A stretch of 64,000 bases of DNA from Nocardia sp. NBC_01327 (GTDB taxonomy: Bacteria > Actinomycetota > Actinomycetes > Mycobacteriales > Mycobacteriaceae): positions 8,184,001 to 8,248,000 of the forward strand of contig NZ_CP108383.1 in assembly GCF_035958815.1 (NCBI RefSeq), written 5' to 3'. Every line of letters starts with the position of its first letter. Positions within the stretch are counted from its first letter, which is position 1. The notes beneath the pieces were generated by a model, which did no database searches, was not told the origin of the DNA, and saw only the letters and a list, made by a program, of their open reading frames with translations. The translations under genes and the position numbers were made by a program. Shown here piece after piece: positions 35,364 through 44,440 of the stretch.

Positions 35364-36443
35364 GTGTCCTCACTGCCCCCGCTCCCCGCATTCCACTGGC
35401 CCGGCCGGGCCACTGACCGGCCGAAACCGGCCGAGCATCGCCCCGGCGCGAACGTGGTCGTCGACTGCGCGGTCTACATCGACGGGCACCGGCTGCTGGA
35501 GCACTGCAGCTATGCGGAGGCCCTCGGCGAAGTGCGCAAGCACGGCAAGGGATTCGTCTGGCTCGGCTTGCTCGAACCCAGCATCAGCCTGATGACCGAT
35601 GTGGCGAGCACCTTCGGATTGCACTCGCTCGCCGTCGAAGACGCGGTGCAGGCCCATCAGCGTCCCAAACTCGAACGCTACGACGACATTCTGTTCCTGG
35701 TGCTGCGCACCGTGCAGTACCACACGCACGAGCTCAATACGGTCAGCGAGATCGTCGACACCGGCGAGATCATGATCTTCCTCGGCCCGGATTTCGCGAT
35801 CACCGTGCGGCACGGCGATCACAGCGGATTGGCCGGTGTCCGTACCGATCTGGAGTCGCAGCCCGAGCAGCTGGCGCTCGGGCCCGGTGCGGTGCTGCAT
35901 GCGGTGGCCGACCGCTGCGTGGACTCGTACGTGGAGGTCACCGCGGCCATCGAAGAGGATGTGGACGCCATGGAGGAGGCGGTGTTCACGCCCTCCAGCA
36001 AGATTATTATCGAGGCGATCTACCAGCTCAAGCGGGAGGTGGTGGAACTGCGGCGGGCCGTGAAACCCCTCGCGCTGCCGCTGCAGCTGCTCTCACACGA
36101 CCCCAAACTGCCACTGCCCGTGGAGATTCGGCGATATCTGCGCGATGTCGCCGACCACCACACCGCGGTGACCGAGCAGATCATGGACTTCAACGAATCG
36201 CTCAGCGCGCTGATCAATGCCGCGCTCGCGAAGGTGAGCGTGCAGCAGAACACCGATATGCGAAAGATTTCCGCCTATGCGGCCATGGCGGCGGTACCGA
36301 CCATGATCGCCGGTGTCTACGGCATGAACTTCATCCACATGCCGGAATTGAACTGGACCTTCGGCTACCCGGCCGCCATCGCCCTGATGGTGGGGCTGTG
36401 CGGCCTGCTCTACGCCAACTTCCACCGCAACGATTGGCTGTGA
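35364..36443 (+). CDS. corA: CorA-family magnesium/cobalt channel
   Basis: 359 residues. Soluble N-terminal funnel domain (VVDCAVYIDGHRLLEH, FVWLGLLEPSISLMTDVASTFGLHSLAVEDA) and two C-terminal helices, the first ending in YGMNF (Gly-Met-Asn at ~319), the CorA selectivity motif, followed by the acidic loop MPELNW. A homopentameric inner-membrane channel in this family. GTG 35364 is chosen: TAGACT at 35351-35356 places transcription start at the GTG, and no ribosome site exists. Convergent with the SUFU gene, the two stops touching. Confidence 0.93.
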   Translation: MSSLPPLPAFHWPGRATDRPKPAEHRPGANVVVDCAVYIDGHRLLEHCSYAEALGEVRKHGKGFVWLGLLEPSISLMTDVASTFGLHSLAVEDAVQAHQRPKLERYDDILFLVLRTVQYHTHELNTVSEIVDTGEIMIFLGPDFAITVRHGDHSGLAGVRTDLESQPEQLALGPGAVLHAVADRCVDSYVEVTAAIEEDVDAMEEAVFTPSSKIIIEAIYQLKREVVELRRAVKPLALPLQLLSHDPKLPLPVEIRRYLRDVADHHTAVTEQIMDFNESLSALINAALAKVSVQQNTDMRKISAYAAMAAVPTMIAGVYGMNFIHMPELNWTFGYPAAIALMVGLCGLLYANFHRNDWL

Positions 36444-37019
36444 TCAGAGCGACGCCGCTGCGCGATCCGCGTCGCGCACATCGATTTTCGCCTCGGTCCA
36501 GGCTTCGCGCAGGGCCTCGGCGCCGCGAATGCGCACCCAGGCCGCCTCGGTCGCGGTGATCGGCGTCGCGGTCAGGAAGTGCACGGGCTCAGCGGGTTCC
36601 GGCAATTCCACCGCGGGTATCTCGCTCACGCCGAGCAGTACGGCGGTGAAGGGCGCGTTGAGCCACAGCGCTTCTCCCAGATCCAGCAGCGCATCGGCTT
36701 GCAGCACAATGCCTTCCACCGAGGGAGAGGCCGCCAGCATGCCGAGCGCCCGGGTCAGCCCCGCGCCCGCGCCGACGCCGCCGCGCAGCGTGAGCAGCAG
36801 TTCCGCACGCGGTCCGCGCAGCGGATCGGCCAGCGCCGCAGTCGGATCCGTCATCGGATGCCGGGAACCACCCAGCGTCACGTAGTGCACCAGGTCGCCG
36901 TCCGGAATGCGCAGGATATCGATGGGTTCCAACCCGAGGAACGTCACCGAGGCCGCATCCGCGGACTCCACACCGAAATGTCCGAGCACCCCGGCCCGGA
37001 CCGTATTGATCACATCCAC
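36444..37019 (-). CDS. Suppressor-of-fused (SUFU) domain protein
   Basis: 191 residues. The pattern DILRIPDGDLVHYVTLGGSRHPMTDP, DPLRGPRAELLLTLRGG, and FLTATPITATEAAWVRIRGAEALREAWTEA is that of bacterial SUFU-domain proteins, related in fold to the eukaryotic Hedgehog regulator; in bacteria these are linked mostly to contact-dependent toxin immunity or are orphans. No toxin is nearby. GTG 37019 lies 2 bases after the upstream YflT gene's stop, so they are an operon (GTG 37013 is an alternative). Function unknown. Confidence 0.75.
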   Translation of the reverse strand: MDVINTVRAGVLGHFGVESADAASVTFLGLEPIDILRIPDGDLVHYVTLGGSRHPMTDPTAALADPLRGPRAELLLTLRGGVGAGAGLTRALGMLAASPSVEGIVLQADALLDLGEALWLNAPFTAVLLGVSEIPAVELPEPAEPVHFLTATPITATEAAWVRIRGAEALREAWTEAKIDVRDADRAAASL

Positions 37020-37021
37020 GA

Positions 37022-37504
37022 CTAGATTGCCAGCCTCGCCAGCATGTCCCGGGCCTGCTCGGCGGCCTTGGGATCGCACAGCACGTCGTAGCGACCGGCC
37101 ACCAACTGCATGGTGGAGGCGAAATCGCGCTGCCCGCGGGTGGCGGCGTACGGGATGGACGTGGACAGCAGGCCGAAGATGATGCCGCCGACCAGGCCGA
37201 CGATGATCGCGCCGCCGCCGGAGAACATGCTCAGCAGCAGGCCGATGAACAGGCCCAGCCACGCGCCCGAAACCACGCCCCCGCCAAGGACTTTGCCCCA
37301 TGTCAGCCGGTACAGCACGCGTTCGACCTGCATGAGATCGACACCGACGATGGTCACGTTCTCCACCGGGAACTGGTTGTCGGCCAGATAGTCGACGGCC
37401 CGCTGCGCCTCGGCATAGGTCGGATAGGACCCGACGGGCCAGCCCGACGGAGGCGTCGGCAGGCCCGAACGGTTCCGGTTCGAGTTCCCCAAGGGATTCG
37501 TCAT
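37022..37504 (-). CDS. YflT/GSP17M-domain membrane protein (Rv1234-like)
   Basis: 160 residues. N-terminal general-stress-17M domain (YPTYAEAQRAVDYLADNQFPVENVTIVGVDLM) and a Gly-rich double membrane segment (GGGVVSGAWLGLFIGLLLSMF, GGGAIIVGLVGGIIFGLLST). ATG 37504 with GGAGAT nearby; a TAGCAT element is also close. First gene of a two-gene unit with the SUFU protein. Resembles mycobacterial Rv1234, also near corA. Molecular role unknown. Confidence 0.82.
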   Translation of the reverse strand: MTNPLGNSNRNRSGLPTPPSGWPVGSYPTYAEAQRAVDYLADNQFPVENVTIVGVDLMQVERVLYRLTWGKVLGGGVVSGAWLGLFIGLLLSMFSGGGAIIVGLVGGIIFGLLSTSIPYAATRGQRDFASTMQLVAGRYDVLCDPKAAEQARDMLARLAI

Positions 37505-37555
37505 ATCTCCATCATGCTATTTCGGTGTGTCGGACGGGGGTTCGCAGCGCCGCAT

Positions 37556-38485
37556 TTAACGTGCGGTTCGCTTCATTTTCGCGGCTCGGCCCTTATCCGC
37601 GATGACCTGCGCCATCTTCGCGCTGGCCTCGTCGATCATCTCGTCGCCGAGCATGACCGCGCCACGAGCGCCGCCTTCGGCCGAGGTGTGGAAGGCGTAC
37701 GCGTCCAATATCTCCTCGGCGCGGTCGTAGTCGGCCTGACGTGGGCTGAAGATCTCATTGCCCGCCGCGATCTGGTCCGGATGCAGCACCCATTTGCCGT
37801 CGAAGCCGAGGGCGGCGGTGCGGGCGGCATTGCGGCGGAAGCCCTCGATATCGCGCACCGCGAGATAGGGGCCGTCGATGGCCTGCAGCCCGTGAGCCCG
37901 CGCTGTGAGCAAGATCGTCATATAGATGTGGTGATACGCATCACCCGGTTCGTAGCCTTCGGGCTGCTCCCCCACCACGAGGGTGCGCATATTGATCGAC
38001 GCCATGAAGTCGGCCGGCCCGAAAACCAGGGTCTGCACCCGCGGGCTGGCGGTGGCGATCTCGTCGATATTGCGGAGCCCGAGCGCGTTCTCGATCTGGG
38101 GCTCGATGCCGATCCGACCGACCGGCAGGCCGTTGGCCTTCTCCAGCTGGGTGAGCAGCAGATCCAGCGCCCGCACCTGGCCGGCGTCGGTGACCTTGGG
38201 CAGCAGCAGGGCGTCGACCTGCGTGCCCGCACCCTCGATCACGGTAATGACATCGGCGTAGGTGTGCTCGGTGGTCCAATCGTTGACCCGCACAACACGA
38301 ATCTGATCGCCCCAGCCGCCGGAGTTGAGGGCCGCCACGATATTCGCCCGGGCCGCCGCCTTGGCCGCCGGTGCGACCGCATCCTCGAGGTCCAGGAAGA
38401 CCTCGTCGGCGGCGAGTCCCTTGGCTTTCTCGATCATGCGCGGGTTGCTGCCGGGTACGGCCAGCACGGTGCGGCGGGATGTCAC
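37556..38485 (-). CDS. HpcH/HpaI-family CoA-ester lyase (CitE/malyl-CoA lyase-like)
   Basis: 309 residues. TIM-barrel motifs: VLAVPGSNPRMIEKA, the metal/substrate motif FLDLEDAVAP, RVVRVND, IGIEPQIENALGL (metal Glu), VFGPADFMASI, and GFDGKWVLHPDQI. This family cleaves or condenses acyl-CoA esters such as malyl-CoA, methylmalyl-CoA or citramalyl-CoA; choosing among them needs substrate data. ATG 38485. Divergent from the MgtE-N protein over 73 bases. No glyoxylate-cycle partner nearby. Confidence 0.9.
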   Translation of the reverse strand: MTSRRTVLAVPGSNPRMIEKAKGLAADEVFLDLEDAVAPAAKAAARANIVAALNSGGWGDQIRVVRVNDWTTEHTYADVITVIEGAGTQVDALLLPKVTDAGQVRALDLLLTQLEKANGLPVGRIGIEPQIENALGLRNIDEIATASPRVQTLVFGPADFMASINMRTLVVGEQPEGYEPGDAYHHIYMTILLTARAHGLQAIDGPYLAVRDIEGFRRNAARTAALGFDGKWVLHPDQIAAGNEIFSPRQADYDRAEEILDAYAFHTSAEGGARGAVMLGDEMIDEASAKMAQVIADKGRAAKMKRTAR

Positions 38486-38558
38486 GGGTCACTCCTTCAT
38501 ACGTCCGCGCTCGTGGCGCGACATTTCGGGCTATCTGGACCCACTAGCCTTGTCACCT

Positions 38559-39884
38559 ATGGCAGCGACGAGAGTTTTCGCCGCCCGGCTCGCGGGCTTG
38601 GTGGCATTGGGACCGGACGGGGAGTCTATCGGCCGCGTCCGCGACCTGGTGATCTCCATCCGCTATGACCGGCAACGACCGCGCATTCTCGGCATCCTCG
38701 TCGAACTGCCCACGCGGAAGCGGATTTTCGTGCCGATGCTGCGGGTGCAGACCGTGGACCCGGGTGCGGTGACACTGACCACCGGCACCATCAGCGTGCG
38801 GCGCTTCGAACTGCGGCCCGGCGAGATGCTCGCCGTCGCACAGCTGCTCGACTCCACCGTGCGGGTCGACGATCCGGAACTGCCGCAGCTGGCCACGACC
38901 GATGTGGTGGTGGTCGATCTGGGCATCGAGCAGACCCGCACCCGCGACTGGGTGGTCACCCGGGTCGCGGTGCGCGAGCGCCGTCGCCTCGGTGTCGGAT
39001 TCGGGCGGCGCGGCGCGGTGCACGTGGTGGATTGGGCGCAGGTGCGCGGTCTCACCCAGACCGAACTCAATCTGCCCGGCCAGGACGTCACCCAGCTGCT
39101 GGCGCAATTCGAGGGCATGCGGCCCGCGGATGTCGCGCATCTGCTGCGCGAACTGCCGAGCAAACGCCGCATCGAGGTGGCGGCCGCCTTCGACGACGAG
39201 CGCCTGGCGGACGTGGTCCAGGAGCTGCCGGAGGCCGATCAGGTGGAGCTGCTCGAACAGCTCGGCGTGGAACGCGCCGCCGATCTGCTCGAGGCCATGG
39301 ACCCCGACGACGCGGCCGACCTGCTCGGCGAGCTCCCCGAGGGCGAAGCGGAATCACTGCTGGCGCTGATGGATCCGGAGGATTCCGAGCCGGTGCGCCG
39401 CCTGCTCGAGCACGCCCCCTACACCGCCGGTGGTCTGATGACCTCCAAACCGGTGGTGCTCACCCCGGCCACCACGGTCGCGGAGGCGCTGGCCCGCATT
39501 CGCGATCCCGAGCTGACACCGGCGCTGGCCACCATGGCCTTCGTGGTGCGCCCGCCGACGGCGACACCGACCGGCCGCTATCTGGGCTGCGTGCATTTCC
39601 AGCAACTCTTACGCGAACCGCCCGCGAATATGGTGGGCGGCATCGTGGACGACGATCTGGTGCTGCTGCGCCCCGACGCGCCGCTCACCGCGGTGACCCG
39701 CTATTTCGCCACCTACAACCTGGTGTGCGGGCCGGTGGTGGACGCCGAGAATCATCTGCTGGGCGCGGTCACGGTCGACGATGTGCTCGACCATCTGCTG
39801 CCCGAGGATTGGCGTGAGCAGGACGACCACATTCATGATCTGAACGGCATTCCGCTGATCGACGGCACCGGAGGCAGGGCGTGA
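38559..39884 (+). CDS. MgtE N-domain and CBS protein without a channel (Rv1232c-like)
   Basis: 441 residues. A beta-rich N-terminal PRC-barrel-like part (~1-160) is followed by MgtE intracellular N-domain repeats (DVAHLLRELPSKRRIEVAAAFDDERLADVVQELPEADQVELL..., ~190-285) and a CBS pair (YTAGGLMTSKPVVLTPATTVAEAL, LLGAVTVDDVLDHLLP). No membrane helices, so it is a soluble Mg sensor-like protein rather than a channel. ATG 38559; TAGCCT at 38545-38550 would give a leader of one base or none. It overlaps the next gene (GTGA). Confidence 0.88.
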   Translation: MAATRVFAARLAGLVALGPDGESIGRVRDLVISIRYDRQRPRILGILVELPTRKRIFVPMLRVQTVDPGAVTLTTGTISVRRFELRPGEMLAVAQLLDSTVRVDDPELPQLATTDVVVVDLGIEQTRTRDWVVTRVAVRERRRLGVGFGRRGAVHVVDWAQVRGLTQTELNLPGQDVTQLLAQFEGMRPADVAHLLRELPSKRRIEVAAAFDDERLADVVQELPEADQVELLEQLGVERAADLLEAMDPDDAADLLGELPEGEAESLLALMDPEDSEPVRRLLEHAPYTAGGLMTSKPVVLTPATTVAEALARIRDPELTPALATMAFVVRPPTATPTGRYLGCVHFQQLLREPPANMVGGIVDDDLVLLRPDAPLTAVTRYFATYNLVCGPVVDAENHLLGAVTVDDVLDHLLPEDWREQDDHIHDLNGIPLIDGTGGRA

Positions 39885-40468
39885 CCGACCGCATCGACAA
39901 GCCCAACGCCCGGCAGCGCCTGGAGACGCCGGTCGAGAGCCGCTTCCGCGGATTCGATTGGGACGCAGAGGCTCTCGCGCGCAGCAGTGAGAAGCTCGCA
40001 CGATTCCTGGGCACCGGACGCTATCTGGTCATCCAGACCGTCTTCGTCATCGTCTGGATCATGCTGAACGTCTTCGCGATTCGGCTGCAGTGGGATCCGT
40101 ACCCCTTCATCCTGCTGAATCTGGCGTTCTCCACCCAGGCCGCGTACGCCGCGCCCCTTATCCTGCTGGCGCAGAACCGGCAGGACAACCGCGACCGGGT
40201 GGCGCTCGACGAGGATCGGACGCGAGCAGCCCAGACGAAAGCTGATACCGAATTCCTGGCGCGCGAACTCGCCGCGCTGCGACTCGCCGTCGGTGAGGTC
40301 GCGACACGTGACTATGTCCGCCGCGAGCTGGACGATGTCAAGGACGCGCTGCTCAGGCTGGAGAAACTCGCCACGGACGGCGAGGTCGTCGGCGAGAAGA
40401 AAGCAAAGAAGAGTACCGATCGAAAGAGGTCTGGAGTCCCGATTTCGGCACAGAAAGATGGCGAGTAA
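39881..40468 (+). CDS. DUF1003 membrane protein (Rv1231c-like)
   Basis: 195 residues. Two hydrophobic helices (YLVIQTVFVIVWIMLNVFAI and FILLNLAFSTQAAYAAPLILLAQ) with the DUF1003 signature FSTQAAYAAPLILLAQNRQDNRDR. A cytosolic coiled C-terminal part (ARELAALRLAVGEVATRDYVRRELDDVKDAL) and a Lys-rich tail follow. GTG 39881 overlaps the MgtE-N stop, so the two are translated together, as in mycobacteria. Possibly part of a Mg-homeostasis complex; unproven. Confidence 0.88.
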   Translation: MTDRIDKPNARQRLETPVESRFRGFDWDAEALARSSEKLARFLGTGRYLVIQTVFVIVWIMLNVFAIRLQWDPYPFILLNLAFSTQAAYAAPLILLAQNRQDNRDRVALDEDRTRAAQTKADTEFLARELAALRLAVGEVATRDYVRRELDDVKDALLRLEKLATDGEVVGEKKAKKSTDRKRSGVPISAQKDGE

Positions 40469-40597
40469 CCGCACAAGTTGTACCGAACAAGCTGACTGAT
40501 GGGTAACCTGGATCACGTTGTTCCGAGCGACCGACCCAGACACTCCGCTTTTGAGGCTGTCATCACGGGAGATCGGCCGCACGACTGAGGGGATTGT

Positions 40598-42028
40598 GTG
40601 GTGGCGAAGAGAATATCTGCACCCGTGACAGCGTCGGCTCTGCTGATCGCAGGCCTGGTCACCGCCGGTTCGGCCACCAATACGACAGTGCACACGGTGG
40701 CGCCGCAGGCCGCACCCGAGGCACTGCTGGCCGCATCGGCATCCAGCACCGGAGACGCCGCCGCGGCGGCATCCGATCAGACCGTCGGACTGGTCCCGGC
40801 CGCGCCCGACGCTCCCCGCAAACTCAGCGCAATGACCCCGCCCGCCGACGGTGCACTCGGCGCACTCCCGCTGCAGAACATTGCGCTGCCCGGCGGCACC
40901 GGCGTCCTGGGCATCCCCGAACTGGTGCTCGCCGCCTATCGCAATGCCGAACTGGCGCTGCAGTCCTCACAGCCCGGCTGTGGTCTGCCCTGGAATCTGC
41001 TGGCCGGTATCGGCCACATCGAGTCCAATCACGCCAGCGGCGGCAATACCGATGCCGCGGGCACCACCATCTCGCCCATCTTCGGCCCGTCACTGGACGG
41101 GACCCTGCCCGGCAACGAGGTCATCAAGGCCGCCAGCGGCGGCTTCGTGCGCGCGGTCGGTCCCATGCAGTTCCTGCCCAGCACCTGGGCCAGATACGCC
41201 TCCGACGGCAATGGCGACGGCATCGCCGATCCCAACAATGTCTTCGACGCCGCACTGGCGGCGGGCAAATACCTGTGCGACGGCGGACTCGATCTGCGCG
41301 ATCCGGCGCAGCAGCTGCGCGCGGTGCTGCGCTACAACAATTCGATGACCTACGCGTCCAACGTGCTGAGCTGGTCGAACGCGTACAAGACCGGTGGCAC
41401 GCCCGCCGCGGTGAGCATCTCCGCGGATATGATTCCGCCCGGCTCGTACCCGGTGAACGGCCCGGATATGTCGCTGGCCTCCACCACGATTCCGGCCACC
41501 ACGACCACCACCGACGCCGCGCCCGTACCGGCCACCCAGGCCCAGCAGACCCAGGTGATGATCACCATTCCGGGTCTGCCGCCCATCCCCTGCGGCATCT
41601 TCTGCCCGGCGCCCGCACCCGTGAATCCCTGTGTGGAGGCCTCGGTTCCGGCCCCGAAGCCGGATCCGGCGAATCCGGTCGACGCCAAGCCGGAGGACGG
41701 CTCGCAGCCCGGCCAGGCGGACAAGGTCGATCAGAAGACCGATCCGAAGGCCGATCTGCAGTACGGCCCCGACGGCAAGCCGGTCCAGCAGCCCGCGGCC
41801 TGCACCCAGCCGGACCCGGCCGCACAGCAGCAGCCGCAGGCTCCCGCCCAGGCTCCGCAGCCGCAGGGCCAGCAGCCGCAGAACGAGCAGAACAGCCAGC
41901 CGGTCGTCACCACCGATCCGGCGCCCGCGGAGCAGGCTCCGGAGTCCGCGCAGCCGACCACGCCGGCGCCCGCCATCACTCTCCCGTTCGGCATCACCAT
42001 CCCGCTGCCGGTTCCGGCGGCGCCGTAA
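40598..42028 (+). CDS. Secreted lytic transglycosylase (Rv1230c-like), first of a tandem pair
   Basis: 476 residues. N-terminal hydrophobic segment (APVTASALLIAGLVTAGSA) as signal or anchor, then the SLT_2/MltB-type catalytic domain (~110-275): NLLAGIGHIESNHASGG with catalytic Glu142, FVRAVGPMQFLPSTWARY, DGNGDGIADPNNVFDAALAAGKYLC, LRYNNSMTYASNVL. The C-terminal ~190 residues are Pro/Gln/Ala-rich and probably extend through the cell wall. GTG start 40598 with GAGGGG upstream; a second GTG follows immediately. It cleaves peptidoglycan between MurNAc and GlcNAc in this family. Confidence 0.9.
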   Translation: MVAKRISAPVTASALLIAGLVTAGSATNTTVHTVAPQAAPEALLAASASSTGDAAAAASDQTVGLVPAAPDAPRKLSAMTPPADGALGALPLQNIALPGGTGVLGIPELVLAAYRNAELALQSSQPGCGLPWNLLAGIGHIESNHASGGNTDAAGTTISPIFGPSLDGTLPGNEVIKAASGGFVRAVGPMQFLPSTWARYASDGNGDGIADPNNVFDAALAAGKYLCDGGLDLRDPAQQLRAVLRYNNSMTYASNVLSWSNAYKTGGTPAAVSISADMIPPGSYPVNGPDMSLASTTIPATTTTTDAAPVPATQAQQTQVMITIPGLPPIPCGIFCPAPAPVNPCVEASVPAPKPDPANPVDAKPEDGSQPGQADKVDQKTDPKADLQYGPDGKPVQQPAACTQPDPAAQQQPQAPAQAPQPQGQQPQNEQNSQPVVTTDPAPAEQAPESAQPTTPAPAITLPFGITIPLPVPAAP

Positions 42029-42071
42029 TCCGCCGCGCGGCGCCGAATTTCGACGCCGCGATCGAGGCCCC

Positions 42072-42110
42072 GTTCGCCTGCGCCCCCACCTTCCGGGGTC
42101 GCAGGCGAAC
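42072..42110 (+). terminator. Hairpin after the first transglycosylase gene
   Basis: 11-bp stem GTTCGCCTGCG (42072-42082) with CGCAGGCGAAC (42100-42110), plus an inner CCCC/GGGG pairing. A GTTTT follows at 42126. It lies 44 bases past the stop. The rest of the 327-base gap 42029-42355 has no gene. Confidence 0.65.
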
Positions 42111-42257
42111 CTGTTCGGGCGTGTCGTTTTACCCCGCCCGGGGCTCGGAGTCAGTCTTTCCGAATCACTCAAACCTGCTCTACCTGCACCGTTTCCATTC
42201 CAGCAATGCCGCGGCAAGCCATCGGATCTCCGGGCCGTAATCGAAACGTCAAACATG

Positions 42258-42274
42258 GTCACGAAGCAGTAACG
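42258..42274 (+). promoter_or_regulatory. Possible MtrA-type direct repeat ahead of the second transglycosylase
   Basis: GTCACG (42258-42263) and GTAACG (42269-42274), 11 bases apart, i.e. on the same helical face. This resembles reported actinobacterial MtrA sites at cell-wall hydrolase genes. A TAGCCT element lies about 20 bases further on, at 42293-42298. Confidence 0.35.
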
Positions 42275-42355
42275 GAAAGATCTCGAATGCGGTAGCCTGG
42301 CCGTCACTACATCACCTGGTTGTTACGACCGACGGCAATGGAGGGTCACCGCACA

Positions 42356-43225
42356 GTGGGACGTCACCGCAAACCCCCGGTCCCGACAATGCGTCGCGGA
42401 TCGGTTATCGCACTCACCGGTCTCGTACCCGCCGGACTCGCCACCGTCACCGGTGCCGCCGACGGCAGCCTCATCGGCAAGGTCACTTCGACTGTCCAGC
42501 ACGAGTTTTCGCCCGACGCCAAGGAAACGGCGCTATCCAGACCTGAGGCGGCCCTCCCGGCCGCCGCCCCGGAAGCTCTGCTGCACGAGGCGAAACAGGT
42601 TGTCCCCGTTGGCCCGCCGGTCGTCAAGACCGTCGCGAACCCCGGTAGCCGGGTCCCCGCCGCACTGCCGGCCGGCCCGCTCGGCATCCCCGGCATCGCC
42701 ACCAATGCCTATCAGAACGCGGAACGCATTCTGGCCGTGGAGAATCCGGCCTGCGCCATGCCGTGGTCCCTGCTCGCCGGCATCGGCCGGGTGGAATCCA
42801 CCCACGCCTTCGGCGGCAAAGCCGATGTGAACGGCGATCCGCTCGCCCCGATCTACGGCCCGGTGCTCGACGGCAGTCTCGCCGGCAACAATGTCGTCCG
42901 CGACGCCGATGCCGAGCTGAGCGGCCTGTCCTCCGGCTACACCCGCGCGGTCGGCCCCATGCAGTTCCTGCCCGAGACCTGGCGCAAATACGCCGCCGAC
43001 GGCAATGGCGACGGCGTCGCCGATCCGCAGAACCTCTTCGACGCCACCCTCACCGCGGGCAAGTACCTGTGCTCCGGCGGCCTCGATATGCGCGATCCGG
43101 CCCAGCAGACCCGCGCCATCCTGCGCTACAACAACTCCATGGCCTACGTCGCCAATGTGATGGCATGGGAGGCGGCGTACTCCTCCGGAGTCACCCCCGC
43201 CGCCGCCCAATTGCCGCGCATCTGA
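42356..43225 (+). CDS. Secreted lytic transglycosylase, second of a tandem pair
   Basis: 289 residues. Hydrophobic N-terminal segment (SVIALTGLVPAGLATVTGAA) after a basic start (GRHRKPPVPTMRRG), then the same catalytic domain as its neighbour: SLLAGIGRVESTHAFGG with Glu147, YTRAVGPMQFLPETWRKY, DGNGDGVADPQNLFDATLTAGKYLC, LRYNNSMAYVANVMAW. Without the Pro/Gln tail. GTG 42356 is chosen, GGAGGG 10 bases upstream; ATG 42338 in frame overlaps that site. A tandem duplicate with clear divergence outside the domain, so an old duplication. Confidence 0.9.
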   Translation: MGRHRKPPVPTMRRGSVIALTGLVPAGLATVTGAADGSLIGKVTSTVQHEFSPDAKETALSRPEAALPAAAPEALLHEAKQVVPVGPPVVKTVANPGSRVPAALPAGPLGIPGIATNAYQNAERILAVENPACAMPWSLLAGIGRVESTHAFGGKADVNGDPLAPIYGPVLDGSLAGNNVVRDADAELSGLSSGYTRAVGPMQFLPETWRKYAADGNGDGVADPQNLFDATLTAGKYLCSGGLDMRDPAQQTRAILRYNNSMAYVANVMAWEAAYSSGVTPAAAQLPRI

Positions 43226-43281
43226 GGTCCCAGCCGGTCCCCCGTCGCGGCGGACCGGTCCGGCACTCCTATTCTTTGCGT

Positions 43282-44418
43282 ATGCCAGTGGTAACGGAAT
43301 CGGATGTGCGGGGCGCGCTCGCGAAGGTGAACGACCCGGAGATCAGGAAACCGATCACCGAATTGGGCATGGTGAAAAGCGTTGTGGTCGGCGCCGACAG
43401 CAGTGTCCAGGTCGAGATCTACCTGACGACGTCGGCCTGTCCGATGAAGGGCGCGATCACCGAGCGCGTCAGCAATGCCATCAACGATGTGCCCGGCGTC
43501 GGCAAGATCGACGTGACCCTCGACGTGATGAACGACGAGCAGCGCACCGAGCTCCGCAAGAAATTGCGCGGCGACAATGCCGAACCGGTCATCCCGTTCG
43601 CCCAGCCCGGCTCGCTGACCCGCGTGTACGCGGTCGCCTCCGGTAAGGGCGGCGTCGGAAAGTCCAGTGTCACCGTGAATCTCGCGGCCGCCATGGCCGC
43701 CAAGGGCCTGTCGGTGGGTGTGCTGGACGCCGATATCTACGGCCATTCGGTGCCGCGCATGCTCGGCACCGACGCGCGCCCCACCCAGGTGGAGCGGATG
43801 ATCATGCCGCCGCAGGCGCACGATGTGAAGCTCATCTCGATCTCCATGTTCACCCAGGGCAATACGCCCGTGGTGTGGCGCGGCCCGATGCTGCACCGCG
43901 CGCTGCAGCAGTTCCTGGCCGATGTGTTCTGGGGCGATCTGGATGTGCTGCTGCTGGACCTGCCGCCGGGCACCGGCGATGTGGCCATCTCGCTCGCACA
44001 GCTGATTCCGAACGCCGAGATCCTGGTCGTCACCACCCCGCAGCTGGCCGCCGCCGAGGTGGCCGAGCGCGCGGGCTCCATTGCCCTGCAGACGCGTCAG
44101 CGCATCGTCGGCGTGGTCGAGAACATGTCCTGGCTGGATCTGCCCGACGGTTCGCGTATGGAGCTCTACGGCTCCGGCGGCGGACAGACCGTGGCGGACA
44201 ATCTGACTCGCGCGGTCGGCGCCAATGTGCCGCTGTTGGGCCAGATCCCGATCGAGCAGCAGATGCGCGAGGCGAGCGACGACGGCACCCCGATCGTGCT
44301 CAGCGCCCCCGACAGCGCCTCCGGCAAGGCCCTGCTCGCGATTGCCGACAAGCTGGCGGTCCGCCGCCGCGGTTTGGCAGGCATGTCCCTCAATATCGAC
44401 ACCACCCGCCACCTGTAA
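43282..44418 (+). CDS. mrp: Mrp/ApbC-family iron-sulfur carrier ATPase
   Basis: 378 residues. N-terminal DUF59/MIP18 domain (~1-95; DPEIRKPITELGMV, TTSACPMKG with its Cys) and P-loop ATPase domain with deviant Walker A SGKGGVGKSS (~120-129), LDADIYGHSVPRMLG, and LLLDLPPGTGDVAIS. The expected CxxC near the C-terminus is not seen, as in other actinobacterial Mrp. ATG 43282; TATTCT at 43270-43275 gives a likely leaderless transcript. A perfect terminator follows. Inferred Fe-S loading role. Confidence 0.92.
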   Translation: MPVVTESDVRGALAKVNDPEIRKPITELGMVKSVVVGADSSVQVEIYLTTSACPMKGAITERVSNAINDVPGVGKIDVTLDVMNDEQRTELRKKLRGDNAEPVIPFAQPGSLTRVYAVASGKGGVGKSSVTVNLAAAMAAKGLSVGVLDADIYGHSVPRMLGTDARPTQVERMIMPPQAHDVKLISISMFTQGNTPVVWRGPMLHRALQQFLADVFWGDLDVLLLDLPPGTGDVAISLAQLIPNAEILVVTTPQLAAAEVAERAGSIALQTRQRIVGVVENMSWLDLPDGSRMELYGSGGGQTVADNLTRAVGANVPLLGQIPIEQQMREASDDGTPIVLSAPDSASGKALLAIADKLAVRRRGLAGMSLNIDTTRHL

Positions 44419-44440
44419 TCGCCCCACCCCTGATCACAAG

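Noticed and set aside
42763..43281. N-terminal extension of Mrp
   Set aside because: Overlaps the second transglycosylase; Arg-rich; ATG 43282 fits the family.
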